From assembly GCF_014897315.1 (NCBI RefSeq), contig NZ_JABUYL010000004.1:179356-243355 (forward strand): a stretch of DNA of 64,000 bases, read 5' to 3'. The stretch's first letter is position 1, and the number at the start of each line of letters is the position of its first letter. The notes under the pieces were generated by a model. It worked only from the letters and a program-made list of their open reading frames with translations. It ran no database searches and was not told where the DNA came from. The DNA comes from Proteus sp. FME41 (lineage in GTDB: Bacteria > Pseudomonadota > Gammaproteobacteria > Enterobacterales > Enterobacteriaceae). A program made the position numbers and the translations under genes. This document shows positions 22,747 through 33,456 of the stretch, in pieces.

Positions 22747-25208
22747 TGCCATTTAGTCTTATTCAACCTAGTTTTTCAGGCGGTGAAATTGCACCAAGCC
22801 TATATGGTCGTGTTGATCTTGCGAAGTATTCAACTGCACTGCGCAAGTGCCATAACTTTATTGTTCGTCAATATGGTGGCGTTGAGAATAGACCAGGCAC
22901 ACGATTTATTGCTGAAACAAAGTATCAAAATAAGAAGTCTCGCCTTATTCCTTTCCAATTCAGCACCGTACAAACCTATGCGTTAGAGTTTGGTGATCGT
23001 TATATTCGCGTATTTAAAGATGGTGGGCAGGTTCTCTATGCTGATGGTGAACATAAAGGCGAAGTGTTTGAATTAGCGACACCTTATAAAGAAGCTGATT
23101 TATTTGATTTGAAGTATACGCAATCAGCCGATGTTATGACGATTGTTCATACTGATTATCCACCAATGGAGTTACAGCGTTACGATCATGATGATTGGAA
23201 ATTAGTCTCCGTTGAAACCAAGAACGGCCCCTTTGAAGATATCAATACCGATAAGGCAATGAAAGTTTATGCCAGTGCAAGCACGGGGCAAATTACGTTA
23301 ACCTCTACGCATGATATTTTTGGTACCGAGCAAATAGGTAAACAGTTCTATTTAGAGCAACGTGATATTGATGCGGTTCCTGTCTGGGAAACAGATAAAA
23401 CAACCAACCTCAATGATCAACGTCGTGCTGACAGTAACTACTATCGTGCCAATAGTGGCGGTAAAACAGGAACACTAAGGCCGTCTCACACGGAAGGAAT
23501 GAGCTGGGATGGTTGGGGTGGTGATACAGGGATCCAGTGGGAATATCTGCATAGTGGTTTTGGTATCGTAAAAATTGAAACTGTAAGTGAAGATGGTAAA
23601 ACAGCCACAGGAAAGGTGATCTCTTATATTCCATCCAATGCCGTTGGTGAAGATAATGCAAGCCATAAATGGGCGCGTGCAGTGTGGAATGATGTCGATG
23701 GTTATCCAAGCACCGTTGTTTATTATCAACAACGTTTATTCTTTGCTAGCTCTCGTGCCTACCCGCAAACGATATGGGCCAGTCGTAGCGGTGACTATAA
23801 AGACTTTGGGCGCAACAATCCTATTCAAGATGATGATCGCATTATCTACACGTATGCAGGTCGTCAAGTTAATGAAATTCGCCATTTGATTGATGTCGGT
23901 TCGCTGGTGGCATTGACCTCTGGTGGTGAATATCAAATCACAGGCGATCAGAACAAAGTGCTTACACCTTCCAGTTTTTCAATGTCATCACAAGGTGCTA
24001 ACGGTTCAAGTGATTTACCGCCAATCTCTGTTGCGAACATTGCGCTTTATATACAAGAGAAAGGTAGTGCTGTGCGTGATTTATCGTATTCCTTTGATGT
24101 CGATGGGTATCAAGGCACTGACTTAACTATGTTGGCAAATCACCTATTTCAACGTCACCGCATTGTTGATTGGTCATTTACTACGGTTCCATATTCTATT
24201 GCATGGTGCATTCGTGACGATGGGTTAATGCTGGCTTTAACCTATTTAAGAGAACAGCAAGTTTTTGCATGGGCGCCACAATCGACAGAAGGGAAATTTG
24301 AGTCAACGTGTTCGATCAGTGAAGGCAATGAAGACTCAGCTTATTTTATTGTCCAGCGTACAGTAAACGGCAAACAGGTTCGATATGTAGAGCGCTTGGC
24401 TAGCCGTTTATTTACTCGTACAGAAGATGCTTTCTTTGTGGATTCAGGCTTAAGTTATGACGGTAGAAACACAGATGATGTAAAAACAGCAACTATCACT
24501 GGTGGAGCGGGTGAGTGGAACTATCAAGAAAACTATCAATTAGTGATTTCAGGCAATCCGGTCTTTAGTGCTTCTGATATTGGTAGTGCCGTCAATATTC
24601 CTTATTTTGAAGATAATGAACATAAAGAGCTTCGCTGTAAGATTGTTCAATATGTATCTGCAAATCAAGTGGTTATTTCTGCTAATCGCAACATTCCACC
24701 AGCATTACAAAATACGCCCACTACTGAATGGAGTATTGCCCGCTATCGCTTTGCTGGCTTAAATCATCTTGAAGGTAAGACAGTTAATATTCTTTCTGAC
24801 GCTAATGTTTCACCACAGGCTATTGTCACCAATGGTGCAGTGGAAATTGATACGCCATCAGCCGTAGTACATATCGGATTACCTATTACCAGCGAATTAG
24901 AAACGCTTGATATCCATATCAATGGGCAAGAAACATTACTTGATAAGAAGAAGCTTATTAAGGTTGCCAGCTTAATTGTAAATAGTAGTCGGGGTATTTG
25001 GGCCGGTACTGAAAAAGAACGGCTATATGAGTATCCTCAACGTCAATTCGAGTTTTACGACAATCCTGTTGATGATGCCACAGGCATTGTTGAAATTAAT
25101 TTAGATGCAGATTGGAGCAAAAACGGACGTGTCTTTATTAGACAGGTTGATCCTTTACCGTTAGCGGTGCTCTCTGTTATTCCGCGTATTGATGCTGGTG
25201 GTTTCTAA
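22746..25208 (+). CDS. Tail tubular protein B / nozzle (T7 gp12-like)
   Basis: 820 residues, beta-rich. The start FSLIQPSFSGGEIAPSLYGR and the following KYSTALRKCHNFIVRQYGGV, then ENRPGTRFIAETKY are diagnostic of phage nozzle proteins. Repeated beta-propeller-like segments follow (ALEFGDRYIRVFKDGG; VVYYQQRLFFASS). Builds the tip of the short tail. Usual length for this family in BPP-1/epsilon15-like phages. Confidence 0.9.
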   Translation: MPFSLIQPSFSGGEIAPSLYGRVDLAKYSTALRKCHNFIVRQYGGVENRPGTRFIAETKYQNKKSRLIPFQFSTVQTYALEFGDRYIRVFKDGGQVLYADGEHKGEVFELATPYKEADLFDLKYTQSADVMTIVHTDYPPMELQRYDHDDWKLVSVETKNGPFEDINTDKAMKVYASASTGQITLTSTHDIFGTEQIGKQFYLEQRDIDAVPVWETDKTTNLNDQRRADSNYYRANSGGKTGTLRPSHTEGMSWDGWGGDTGIQWEYLHSGFGIVKIETVSEDGKTATGKVISYIPSNAVGEDNASHKWARAVWNDVDGYPSTVVYYQQRLFFASSRAYPQTIWASRSGDYKDFGRNNPIQDDDRIIYTYAGRQVNEIRHLIDVGSLVALTSGGEYQITGDQNKVLTPSSFSMSSQGANGSSDLPPISVANIALYIQEKGSAVRDLSYSFDVDGYQGTDLTMLANHLFQRHRIVDWSFTTVPYSIAWCIRDDGLMLALTYLREQQVFAWAPQSTEGKFESTCSISEGNEDSAYFIVQRTVNGKQVRYVERLASRLFTRTEDAFFVDSGLSYDGRNTDDVKTATITGGAGEWNYQENYQLVISGNPVFSASDIGSAVNIPYFEDNEHKELRCKIVQYVSANQVVISANRNIPPALQNTPTTEWSIARYRFAGLNHLEGKTVNILSDANVSPQAIVTNGAVEIDTPSAVVHIGLPITSELETLDIHINGQETLLDKKKLIKVASLIVNSSRGIWAGTEKERLYEYPQRQFEFYDNPVDDATGIVEINLDADWSKNGRVFIRQVDPLPLAVLSVIPRIDAGGF

Positions 25209-25209
25209 T

Positions 25210-25680
25210 ATGAAAAAACATCATGTACAAATTATTCCTGCCACTCATGAACATATCGTTCGTTTATTGCCACATGTAAGACAAGCTGATGTTGATGAGT
25301 TCTACGCTATGTCAATGCAAACACCTGAACAGGTATTACGGCATGGCTTATCTGTTTCTACTAAAGCCTATACCGGCATTATTAATGATGAGGTGGTGAC
25401 TATTTTTGGTGTTGCTTCTGGCTCATTACTTACTGGTTTAGGTGTTCCTTGGTTGGTGGGAACTGATTTATTAGAGCAACACCAGAAAACCTTTCTACGA
25501 CGCTGTAAACCCATCTTAAAACAGATGTTAGGGCAATACCCAACACTGATGAATTATGTCGATGAACGTAATCATATTGCTAAGGCTTGGCTCCACTGGT
25601 TGGGGTTTCAGATTGAAGAAGCAAAGCCAGCAGGTTTACTTCAGTTACCTTTCCATCGTTTTACATTGAGGGCTAAATAA
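25210..25680 (+). CDS. T7 gp13-like protein (DUF2833, GNAT-like fold)
   Basis: 156 residues from ATG 25210. HVRQADVDEFYAMSMQTPEQ, then VTIFGVASGS and a C-terminal YVDERNHIAKAWLHWLGFQ are the landmarks of DUF2833, which includes T7 gp13. The fold resembles GNAT acetyltransferases, but enzymatic activity is not shown. In T7, gp13 is needed for virion assembly. Overlaps the next gene by 1 nt. Confidence 0.8.
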   Translation: MKKHHVQIIPATHEHIVRLLPHVRQADVDEFYAMSMQTPEQVLRHGLSVSTKAYTGIINDEVVTIFGVASGSLLTGLGVPWLVGTDLLEQHQKTFLRRCKPILKQMLGQYPTLMNYVDERNHIAKAWLHWLGFQIEEAKPAGLLQLPFHRFTLRAK

Positions 25681-26228
25681 TGTGTGAACCAACAACATTA
25701 GCGGCAGCAGTAATTGGTACTTCTGCATTGCAAGCATACGGACAATATACCGATGGTAAATTTCAAGCATCAGTGGCCAATCAAAACGCCAAAATTAATG
25801 AAGATGCTGCGCTTGATGCAATTAATAAAGGCAACGCTCAGGCACAAGAACAGCGTAGACGTACTCGCCAATTAGCCGGCACACAGGCGGCAACAATGTC
25901 AGCCAGTGGCATTGATTTAAGCACTGCGGGTGCTTTAGATATTTTGGGTGATACTGCCGCAATGGGTGAGCTTGATGCGTTAACTATGGTAAATAACGCT
26001 TCTCGTGAAGCGTATGGCTATCGTATGCAAGCTGAGAATGATCGCCTTAATGCAAAAATGGCAAGACGCTCAGGCAATATGGGGACAATGACAACGTTAT
26101 TAACAGCACCGATTCAAGCTTATGGCGCATATCAGTTGGCTGGTGGTACATGGAGTCCATTCGGTGGTGGTGGCTCAGGTGCTGCGAAAGCGGGTAAGAC
26201 ATTTGCTAAAGCACCAAAAGGATTTTAA
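25680..26228 (+). CDS. Internal virion protein B (T7 gp14-like)
   Basis: 182 residues. Ala- and Gly-rich, beginning [19 protein letters not shown], with a central helix ([36 protein letters not shown]). gp14-type proteins are ejected first and form a pore in the outer membrane. The C-terminus is a Gly/Lys-rich tail. Confidence 0.82.
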   Translation: MCEPTTLAAAVIGTSALQAYGQYTDGKFQASVANQNAKINEDAALDAINKGNAQAQEQRRRTRQLAGTQAATMSASGIDLSTAGALDILGDTAAMGELDALTMVNNASREAYGYRMQAENDRLNAKMARRSGNMGTMTTLLTAPIQAYGAYQLAGGTWSPFGGGGSGAAKAGKTFAKAPKGF

Positions 26229-26230
26229 TT

Positions 26231-29200
26231 ATGCCAAAGGTACCTACATACGATAATAGAACGGTTATGCCAGAACAGTTACCAAATAATGGGTTTTCTG
26301 TTCAATCATCACCTGATGCTTTTGGCGCTGGCTTTGGTCGTGTTGGTGAGCAATATGTCGGTTTATTTGCAGAAGCAAAACAAAGAGCCAATGTTGCACT
26401 GGCGCAAGATGCCGCATTACAGCTACGACAGAAAGCCAACGAACTGATGACCGATCCACAAAATGGATTACTTTCTCAACAAGGTAAAAATGCGATTGGT
26501 AAAGCGTCTGAGTATGAGCAGTCATTTCGTGATTATGCTGGTGAAATATCATCAACATTACCTGACGATATTGTTCGACAAAGCTTTATGCAACAAGCGC
26601 AAGAAATGGGTGTTCAGTTTGCATCACAAGCGAATCGTCATGAGATGGGGCAAATCAAAGCTTATGAACAAGATCAGTTTCAATCAACGCTAACATTAAA
26701 TGCAGAGTCTGCCGCATCAATGTACGGTGATAATCAGGCTTATATCTCTGCACATAAACAAGTGTTTCAGCAAATAGAAGAGTTTGGATTATCACACGGT
26801 TGGGGTGAAGAGCAGATCCTCGCCAAGAAACAAGAATTCAAAGTGGCAACTGCTCGTAAAGCGATTGAAAATCAACTCGGTGCTGATTATATGGGGTTCT
26901 TGGAACGAAATGGAGAACCTTCAAGCCTTGGTGGTGCTACCAGAAATAATGCGTTCTATGGTGGTACTGTTGGTAAAGTTAAAGGAATGACCCAACAGGG
27001 TAATATTAATTTACTCAATAGGCCAACAGTTAAAAACGAAGACGGCTCAATTAGTACAGTAAGAACGATTTCTATTGGTACCGATGATGGCGAAGTGCTA
27101 ATACCTACCGTAAGTGACGATGGTAAGCTGTTATCTGATGATGAAGCCATTGCGTTATATGAGCAAACAGGTAAGCACTTAGGGGTTTTTGATAACCCTG
27201 AAGATGCTACTGCTTACGCTGATAATCTGCATAAACAGCAAGAGAATATGTATACACCTAGTAATGGTGATACAAGAGGTGTTAGAAACAATAACCCCGG
27301 TAATATTCGTATATCTAGTAATAAATGGGTAGGGCAAACCGGTGATGATGGTGCATTTGCTAAGTTTGCCACACCTGAGCACGGCATTAGAGCATTAGGT
27401 AAAAATCTACTTTCTTATGCTCGACAAGGGTTTGTTACACCAGAGCAGATCATTAATCGTTGGGCGCCACCAGAAGATAATAATGATACTCAGGCATACA
27501 TTGAGTATGTATCTGATTACCTTGGTGTTGAACCTAATCAGCCATTAGATTTAACGAATCTTGATACCTTAACGCATTTATCGACAGCGATAATGTATAA
27601 AGAAAATGGCCGTAATCGTGTTAATTACACTGATGAGCAGATAGCAACGGGAATACAATCAGCACTTGGTTTTGTTGAATTACAAGCGACATCAGAAGCA
27701 CCAAAACTATTAACTGGATCTGCCGCTTTCGATGCATTAGATGAAGCTGACCAAGCAAAATATTTACGACAAGCAGAACAGCTACGTAAGCAAAAGCAAG
27801 GTGAGTTACAGCAACAATTTGGTACTCGTGTCGCTGACTCTTACGCAGCATGGGAAAGAGGACTTGATGCACCTGATGCGCCTACTCATGATGAATTAAT
27901 CTCTGCGTTTGGCTATGACAAAGGCTCGGCTATGTCTGCTGATATGCAAGAAGCTAAACGTTATGCTGGTTTTATGTCAGCAGCTAAAGAGATGTCGCCA
28001 CAAGCACAGCAAGCTTTGTTATCTCAAATCAGGCCACAAACGGGTGAAGCAAACTACGAAAGCAAAATTCAACGTTGGGAGAAATTTGGTAAGTTCGTTG
28101 AAGGTAATATCAAGGAACAAGATAAACAGTTTGCAGCTAACCGATTACAGCTTTCCATTCAAAATAACTTTCCGCTTGATCCTAATGATAAGAATAATCA
28201 GCAGGCAGCAGATGATTACTTTGAACAACATATTCAGCAGAGCTTTAATTTACGTGATGATAATAGCTTAAATGCCGTTGCTGAACTTACAGCAAGAACA
28301 GGGATTATCCCATCACAAGTTAAGTCTGTATTGAATATGGGGGCAACGTCTAAAGATCCTGAAGTTGTTCTTCCTATCGCGAAAATGTATGGGCAGATAT
28401 TTGATAATAATCCGGCATCAGCTACGGATATTCCATCAAGCACAATGGCGTATTATTCAAAAGTATATAGTTTAAATCGTGCGGGTATGCCTGATGATAA
28501 AGCGGTAGAAACTGCATTTAAGACGACATTTGAACAAGATGAACGCACTAAGCAAATGATCGCTTCTCAAATCAGGGATAAAGGATATATCAAGGATAGA
28601 GATAAAGCAGCGCAATCTAATATCAATGATTTTTACCCTTGGTATAAACCATTTTCTTCACCAAGCGTTAGTAAGCCGGGTACTCAAAATGGCGCTTACT
28701 TACGTGACTATCAAACACTGTATGACGCTAACTTTGCTGAAACAGGCGGTGACGCAGAACTCGCCAAGAAAATGACCAACGCTCAAATTAAAAGAACGTG
28801 GGCGGTATCTAATATTAATGGCAGTGAAGAAGTTATGCGTTATGCACCAGAAGCCGTATACGGTATTAATGAATCAGGTGCTGGCAACTGGATCACTGGA
28901 CAATGGGAAGAAGAGAAAAAGCAATTAATGTCTATGTCATTTGGTGGCGCTTCTTCTGGCACTGAAATCGTTATTGTCTCTGATGCAGTGACAGCAAGAG
29001 ATTACAGCTACGGCATAATGATAAAACAAACCGGTAGTGATGATATCCCTATTTATCGTCCATACACGGGAGATAACGGCTTACCTATTCGCTTTAAACC
29101 AAAACAGTCATCATCACCAATGTATAAAGAGGTAATGGAAAAACGCCAGCAAAGCGTTAAGGAAGCTCAGGATAAAAGGGAACGAGAAGAAGCATTGGAT

Positions 29201-29314
29201 AAATCGCGCTCAGAATTTGATGAACGTCGTCAAAGTGTCCGTGAGCAATATAAAGAAGCTCACAATGAGCGAGTAAATAAATTCAATAATTATTTTTCTT
29301 GGGATAAAAACTGA
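26231..29314 (+). CDS. Internal virion protein C with inserted muralytic-type domain
   Basis: 1027 residues. The flanks are helical and match the gp15-type internal core protein position. Two domains are inserted near residues 255-480: first [20 protein letters not shown] with [20 protein letters not shown], found in various phage virion proteins, then [38 protein letters not shown] and [20 protein letters not shown], the NPGNI-type domain linked to cell-wall processing in phage structural proteins. In T7 the transglycosylase sits in gp16, so the location differs. C-terminal 60 residues are a charged coiled coil. Confidence 0.8.
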   Translation: MPKVPTYDNRTVMPEQLPNNGFSVQSSPDAFGAGFGRVGEQYVGLFAEAKQRANVALAQDAALQLRQKANELMTDPQNGLLSQQGKNAIGKASEYEQSFRDYAGEISSTLPDDIVRQSFMQQAQEMGVQFASQANRHEMGQIKAYEQDQFQSTLTLNAESAASMYGDNQAYISAHKQVFQQIEEFGLSHGWGEEQILAKKQEFKVATARKAIENQLGADYMGFLERNGEPSSLGGATRNNAFYGGTVGKVKGMTQQGNINLLNRPTVKNEDGSISTVRTISIGTDDGEVLIPTVSDDGKLLSDDEAIALYEQTGKHLGVFDNPEDATAYADNLHKQQENMYTPSNGDTRGVRNNNPGNIRISSNKWVGQTGDDGAFAKFATPEHGIRALGKNLLSYARQGFVTPEQIINRWAPPEDNNDTQAYIEYVSDYLGVEPNQPLDLTNLDTLTHLSTAIMYKENGRNRVNYTDEQIATGIQSALGFVELQATSEAPKLLTGSAAFDALDEADQAKYLRQAEQLRKQKQGELQQQFGTRVADSYAAWERGLDAPDAPTHDELISAFGYDKGSAMSADMQEAKRYAGFMSAAKEMSPQAQQALLSQIRPQTGEANYESKIQRWEKFGKFVEGNIKEQDKQFAANRLQLSIQNNFPLDPNDKNNQQAADDYFEQHIQQSFNLRDDNSLNAVAELTARTGIIPSQVKSVLNMGATSKDPEVVLPIAKMYGQIFDNNPASATDIPSSTMAYYSKVYSLNRAGMPDDKAVETAFKTTFEQDERTKQMIASQIRDKGYIKDRDKAAQSNINDFYPWYKPFSSPSVSKPGTQNGAYLRDYQTLYDANFAETGGDAELAKKMTNAQIKRTWAVSNINGSEEVMRYAPEAVYGINESGAGNWITGQWEEEKKQLMSMSFGGASSGTEIVIVSDAVTARDYSYGIMIKQTGSDDIPIYRPYTGDNGLPIRFKPKQSSSPMYKEVMEKRQQSVKEAQDKREREEALDKSRSEFDERRQSVREQYKEAHNERVNKFNNYFSWDKN

Positions 29315-32300
29315 TGCCTATTTACGAACAACAACCTGATGATATTTTATCTGCGGATATTAATGCTGTTCAGCAAACTGAACCTACTTACGGTGATAAT
29401 GTTTCACCATCTTGGTATGACCCTATTAATCCGCTTGATGATAGACGGCAAACTAAAGAATTACGTGATGCGGCGTTTCGTATCGATAACTCAGTGGGTA
29501 GCTTGATTGCTACTGCACCTTTTAATCAATTTGAAGATGTAGATGGCTATAACCCATTTGAAGATGAATTAACGCTTTCAGGCTATGAAGACTATGCCGA
29601 TGCCTTTATTCATTCAAACTCTCCTCAAGAAACCGCCGCAATAAAACAACGTATTGATCGTGAGAAGAACGACAGACAGCAATTAATGGATTCAGGCGGT
29701 GCCGGTATTGTGAGTAGTATAGCAATGGGGGTTATTGATCCAATTAATGTTGCCGCAATGATGATACCTGGTGGTGCAATAGTAAAAGGCGGTAGTGTTG
29801 GTGCAACAGCAGGTAAGTTTGCGCTAGCAAATACCGCTGGTGGCGTAGCTTCTGAAATGGCATTACATAGTACCCAAGAAACACGAACATTAACTGAAAG
29901 TGCAATTAACGTTACACTGGATGCCATGATTGGTGGAACCTTAGGTTCAGCTGCGCAATTAGTAAAAAACCGTGGTGAATTGGTAACAAAAGTAAGAAAT
30001 GATTTAATTGGAGAACAACAATCAGGACAACAAAATATTCCAAATAATATTCCTGATAATTCTAGTGTTGGTGCAATGGAAGTCCCTAACACCACATTAG
30101 AACAAGAAACCTTAAAAGGACCATCTTTTGTTAATAGAACAATGATGGTTAGCCCTGTTGGCCGTGTTGCTCAATCACCCTCTAAAACAGCGCGCCAAAT
30201 TAACCAACAACTTACAGAAAATAACTTTACCTTTGCTAAAAATGAAGAAGGTATTGCGACATTTACCGCTGTTGAAACAAAAGTGAGAGGTTATGAAACA
30301 CTTGTTTATAAGCAAGTAGAATCGACGAAAGATCACTTTAAACAGTATCGTCAATCTGGTGGCCGTGATATGAGCTATTACCAATTTAGTGAAGCTGTTG
30401 GTGATGCTATGCGCAATGGTGATACTCATGCGATACCACAAATTGCAGAGGCGGCACGTTCTATTAGACCTATTGTCGAAGCAACCAAAGATAGAATGGT
30501 TGAATTAGGGATCTTACGTGAAGGTGTAAAGGTGACAACTGCACAAAGCTATTTCCCTCGTATTTATAAATTCGACAAAATTTTAAATGATCGTACTGAA
30601 TTTAAGAAAATCATTGCTGACTGGTTAGAAGAGATTAATCAAACCTCGATAAATAAAGCCAAAGGTAGCCTTGATCGTGCTGAAATTGGTATTGATAAAG
30701 CACGTAACGCTTCACCACAAGCTGAACGTTTAGGGCTTGAGATTAAAGAGGCTGAGAGTTGGTCAGGTAAAAAATCTTTGTTGATGGATGATATTAATAA
30801 ATATCAAAAAATCATTAATGAAAAGAACGCGGTAGAAGTTGAGCTAAATTCACTTTCTAACCTTACTAAGCTAAATAAAACACAAACAAGAAGACAGGCA
30901 ACATTACAAAGAAAATTACAGCGTATTAATGATGCTGAGAATAAATTGCCTGCGTTACAACGTAGCGTAGATATTCTTGATAACCCTCGCAAGTTTAGAA
31001 ATGAACATCGTCGTTTAACACGAACTGCAAATTCATTAACTCGCCATGACAGAATTAGACAATCCGCATTAAATCGCATGACACCTTTAGAGCGTGAAGA
31101 ATTAGATGCGGCAGCAGATGATATTGTTAATAAAATTATCGGTGCACCATCTGGCATTGTACCCAGTGAGCTAATCCCTGATGGGTTAGTTAAACGTGCT
31201 GGTTTTACAAAAGATAGAACGCTTAACATTCCTGATGAACGCATTAAAGACTATCTTGAATCAGATGTTAACTATGTGATGGAAAACTATATTCGCCAAG
31301 TTGCGCCTGAAATTGAACTCACGGCTAAATTTGGTCGTGTTGATATGGATAATCAAATCAAAGCGATTACAGAGGAATACAACCAGCTTATTGCTGATGC
31401 AACCACACCTAAAGAACGTAGTCGATTAGAAGCACGAAGAGAAGCTGATTTACGTGATATTCGTGCTATGCGTGACCGTCTATTAGGAACTTATGGCGCA
31501 CCTAAAGATCCATCTAGTTTCTTTGTTCGTGCTGGTCGTGTGGCTCGTCACGTTAACTTCTTACGTTTATTAGGTGGCATGACAATATCATCGTTACCTG
31601 ATATGGCTCGTCCGATTATGCAACACGGCTTACGTAGTGCGTTAAAACCATTGGGTAAGATGCTAACTGATATCGGTGCTATGCGTATTGCTAAAACTGA
31701 TTTACGTGAAATGGGTATTGGTCTTGAATATGTATTATCCAGTCGTTCTAAGGTGATTGCTGACCTTAACGATCCATATAGCAGACGTAGCTATTTAGAA
31801 CGTGGTTTACAATGGTCATCACAGAAATTTGGCAACCTTACATTGATGAACCAATACACCGATACTATGAAAATGTGGTCTGGTGTTATTACTCAATCTA
31901 AGGTACTGAGAGCAGCAAACACTTTAGATGCTGGTGGTTCGTTAAGTAAACGAGAAATAAAGAAACTGGCTCATATTGGTATTGATGAATCAATGCTAAA
32001 GCGTATAGCAGATCAGTTTAAGCGACACGGTGAAGACTTAGATGGCATGTTAACAGGGCATAGCCACTTATGGGATGATCGTGTTGTGAGAGAAACATTT
32101 CAGGCTGCAGTATTAAAAGATGTAAGAACTACTGTTATCACACCGGGTATTGGTGATACACCATTAATGATGAGTAGCGAACTAGGTAAGATAGTTATGC
32201 AGTTTAAAACCTTCTTCTTTGCTACTCACAATAGAGCGCTGGTCTCAGGCATACAATCGGGTGATGCATCATTTTACTATGGGGCATTACTTCAAGTAGC

Positions 32301-32697
32301 ACTTGGATCCCTAGTCTATGTCCTTAAAGCTAAAATGGCAGGGCGTGATATTAATACCGAACCGGCTAACTTAGTGAAAGAGGGTTTAGACTGGTCAGGA
32401 ATGATGGGCTGGTTAGGTGAGCCTAACAACGTATTGGAAAACCTTAGCGGTGGTACTTATGGTATGAGTGCCATGTTTGGTGGGCCACCAGCATCACGTT
32501 ATCAAAGCCGTAATGGGATTGGGGCCTTATTAGGTCCTACATTTGACCTTGGCGGTGATATTAAAAACATCACATCAGGTGTATTAAATGGTGAGTTTGA
32601 TGATAGAGAAGTGCGATCTGTACGCAAACTATTACCTTTCCAAAACTTGTTTTATTTGTCACCATTATTGAATCAGGTTGAGGAGCAGATGAAGTAG
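29314..32697 (+). CDS. Internal virion protein D (T7 gp16-like)
   Basis: 1127 residues, largest gene of the window. No transglycosylase motif at the N-terminus, unlike T7 gp16. Hydrophobic Gly/Ala-rich segments near residues 128-215 (GGAGIVSSIAMGVIDPINVA) could insert in the inner membrane. A central coiled-coil part spans roughly residues 450-590. The C-terminal half carries LLGGMTISSLPDMARPIMQH and KIVMQFKTFFFATHNRALV, typical of these large ejection proteins. Overlaps the gp15-type stop (TGATG). It would form the inner-membrane part of the DNA channel. Confidence 0.82.
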   Translation: MPIYEQQPDDILSADINAVQQTEPTYGDNVSPSWYDPINPLDDRRQTKELRDAAFRIDNSVGSLIATAPFNQFEDVDGYNPFEDELTLSGYEDYADAFIHSNSPQETAAIKQRIDREKNDRQQLMDSGGAGIVSSIAMGVIDPINVAAMMIPGGAIVKGGSVGATAGKFALANTAGGVASEMALHSTQETRTLTESAINVTLDAMIGGTLGSAAQLVKNRGELVTKVRNDLIGEQQSGQQNIPNNIPDNSSVGAMEVPNTTLEQETLKGPSFVNRTMMVSPVGRVAQSPSKTARQINQQLTENNFTFAKNEEGIATFTAVETKVRGYETLVYKQVESTKDHFKQYRQSGGRDMSYYQFSEAVGDAMRNGDTHAIPQIAEAARSIRPIVEATKDRMVELGILREGVKVTTAQSYFPRIYKFDKILNDRTEFKKIIADWLEEINQTSINKAKGSLDRAEIGIDKARNASPQAERLGLEIKEAESWSGKKSLLMDDINKYQKIINEKNAVEVELNSLSNLTKLNKTQTRRQATLQRKLQRINDAENKLPALQRSVDILDNPRKFRNEHRRLTRTANSLTRHDRIRQSALNRMTPLEREELDAAADDIVNKIIGAPSGIVPSELIPDGLVKRAGFTKDRTLNIPDERIKDYLESDVNYVMENYIRQVAPEIELTAKFGRVDMDNQIKAITEEYNQLIADATTPKERSRLEARREADLRDIRAMRDRLLGTYGAPKDPSSFFVRAGRVARHVNFLRLLGGMTISSLPDMARPIMQHGLRSALKPLGKMLTDIGAMRIAKTDLREMGIGLEYVLSSRSKVIADLNDPYSRRSYLERGLQWSSQKFGNLTLMNQYTDTMKMWSGVITQSKVLRAANTLDAGGSLSKREIKKLAHIGIDESMLKRIADQFKRHGEDLDGMLTGHSHLWDDRVVRETFQAAVLKDVRTTVITPGIGDTPLMMSSELGKIVMQFKTFFFATHNRALVSGIQSGDASFYYGALLQVALGSLVYVLKAKMAGRDINTEPANLVKEGLDWSGMMGWLGEPNNVLENLSGGTYGMSAMFGGPPASRYQSRNGIGALLGPTFDLGGDIKNITSGVLNGEFDDREVRSVRKLLPFQNLFYLSPLLNQVEEQMK

Positions 32698-32707
32698 AGA
32701 AAACGCC

Positions 32708-33007
32708 ATGTGGAATAAAGATAAATTATTAAAAATACAGAAAGATTATGATGATGCAATGCTTAATTATAATACAGCAAAATATATTCTTATTGCCTGT
32801 ATTTTTGGTCTGTTTATGAGCTTTATCTTCCCACGTGGCGGAACCATATTATTTGTTTTTGTGACAATAGGCTTATGTTTGTACTTTTTTCACTGTAAAG
32901 ACAAGCTCAAAAAAGCAGAGTTGGTAATGGATGATGCTTGTAAAAGTCTTTTTGGTAAGAAATATAAAGAATCAAAAAGTGATTTTATTAACGAAATATA
33001 TAAATAG
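32708..33007 (+). CDS. Small membrane protein, two helices
   Basis: 99 residues with two adjacent hydrophobic helices (about 26-40 and 46-62) between basic, helical ends. No family recognised. Follows the gp16-like gene by 10 nt and ends at a strong palindromic hairpin. May be a virion or superinfection-exclusion protein; no evidence for either. Confidence 0.55.
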   Translation: MWNKDKLLKIQKDYDDAMLNYNTAKYILIACIFGLFMSFIFPRGGTILFVFVTIGLCLYFFHCKDKLKKAELVMDDACKSLFGKKYKESKSDFINEIYK

Positions 33008-33024
33008 CACCGCTTAAGCGGTGC
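33007..33024. terminator. Palindromic hairpin between convergent genes
   Basis: GCACCGCT followed by its complement after TA (a perfect 18-bp palindrome) lies between the plus-strand gene ending at 33007 and the minus-strand gene ending at 33032. U-runs are weak on both sides, so it may terminate both directions with moderate strength. Confidence 0.55.
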
Positions 33025-33031
33025 ATTGTTC

Positions 33032-33283
33032 TCATTTCTTTAATTCAGCTAAAATACATTCCACCAACGGTATTATATTTTTATTGCCTCTCATCTTCTG
33101 AACTATAAAATTTCTCATTGCGATAAGCTCTACAAGTGGAGCTGATACATCATGACCATCTTCTTCCATCTTTGTTAAAAGCGCTTCAAGGTTTGATTTT
33201 GTAATTAACTTTTCAATCCCTTTATCGGTATTCACTACATCTGGATAGTTAGCTGGTGCAGGGTATTCATACTTCTTTTCCAT
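33032..33283 (-). CDS. Small hypothetical phage protein (moron-like)
   Basis: 83 residues from ATG 33283 (GAGGACT upstream). Starts MEKKYEYPAPANYPDVV, remainder helical (LEALLTKMEEDGHDV; ECILAELKK). It is the only leftward gene between the tail genes and is thus an independent transcription unit, possibly expressed in the lysogen. No family recognised. Confidence 0.5.
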   Translation of the reverse strand: MEKKYEYPAPANYPDVVNTDKGIEKLITKSNLEALLTKMEEDGHDVSAPLVELIAMRNFIVQKMRGNKNIIPLVECILAELKK

Positions 33284-33456
33284 GGCTAAAGTCCTCACTA
33301 ATGAAAATAATTACGCAAACTATAATAATGTAAATGCATTAAAATGTTCATCTAAATGGTTAATTTAATTTTCTATTTGATAACCATTATTGCAAATATG
33401 GATATATTTTGTAGTTAAACGTATCATATCCTCATCAACACCAGAGGAGATGAGCA

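Noticed and set aside
29625..31244. Long minus-strand frames of 156 and 146 codons inside the gp16-like gene
   Set aside because: They lie wholly within a well-supported plus-strand gene, have no ribosome site or family-like sequence, and reflect its codon use.
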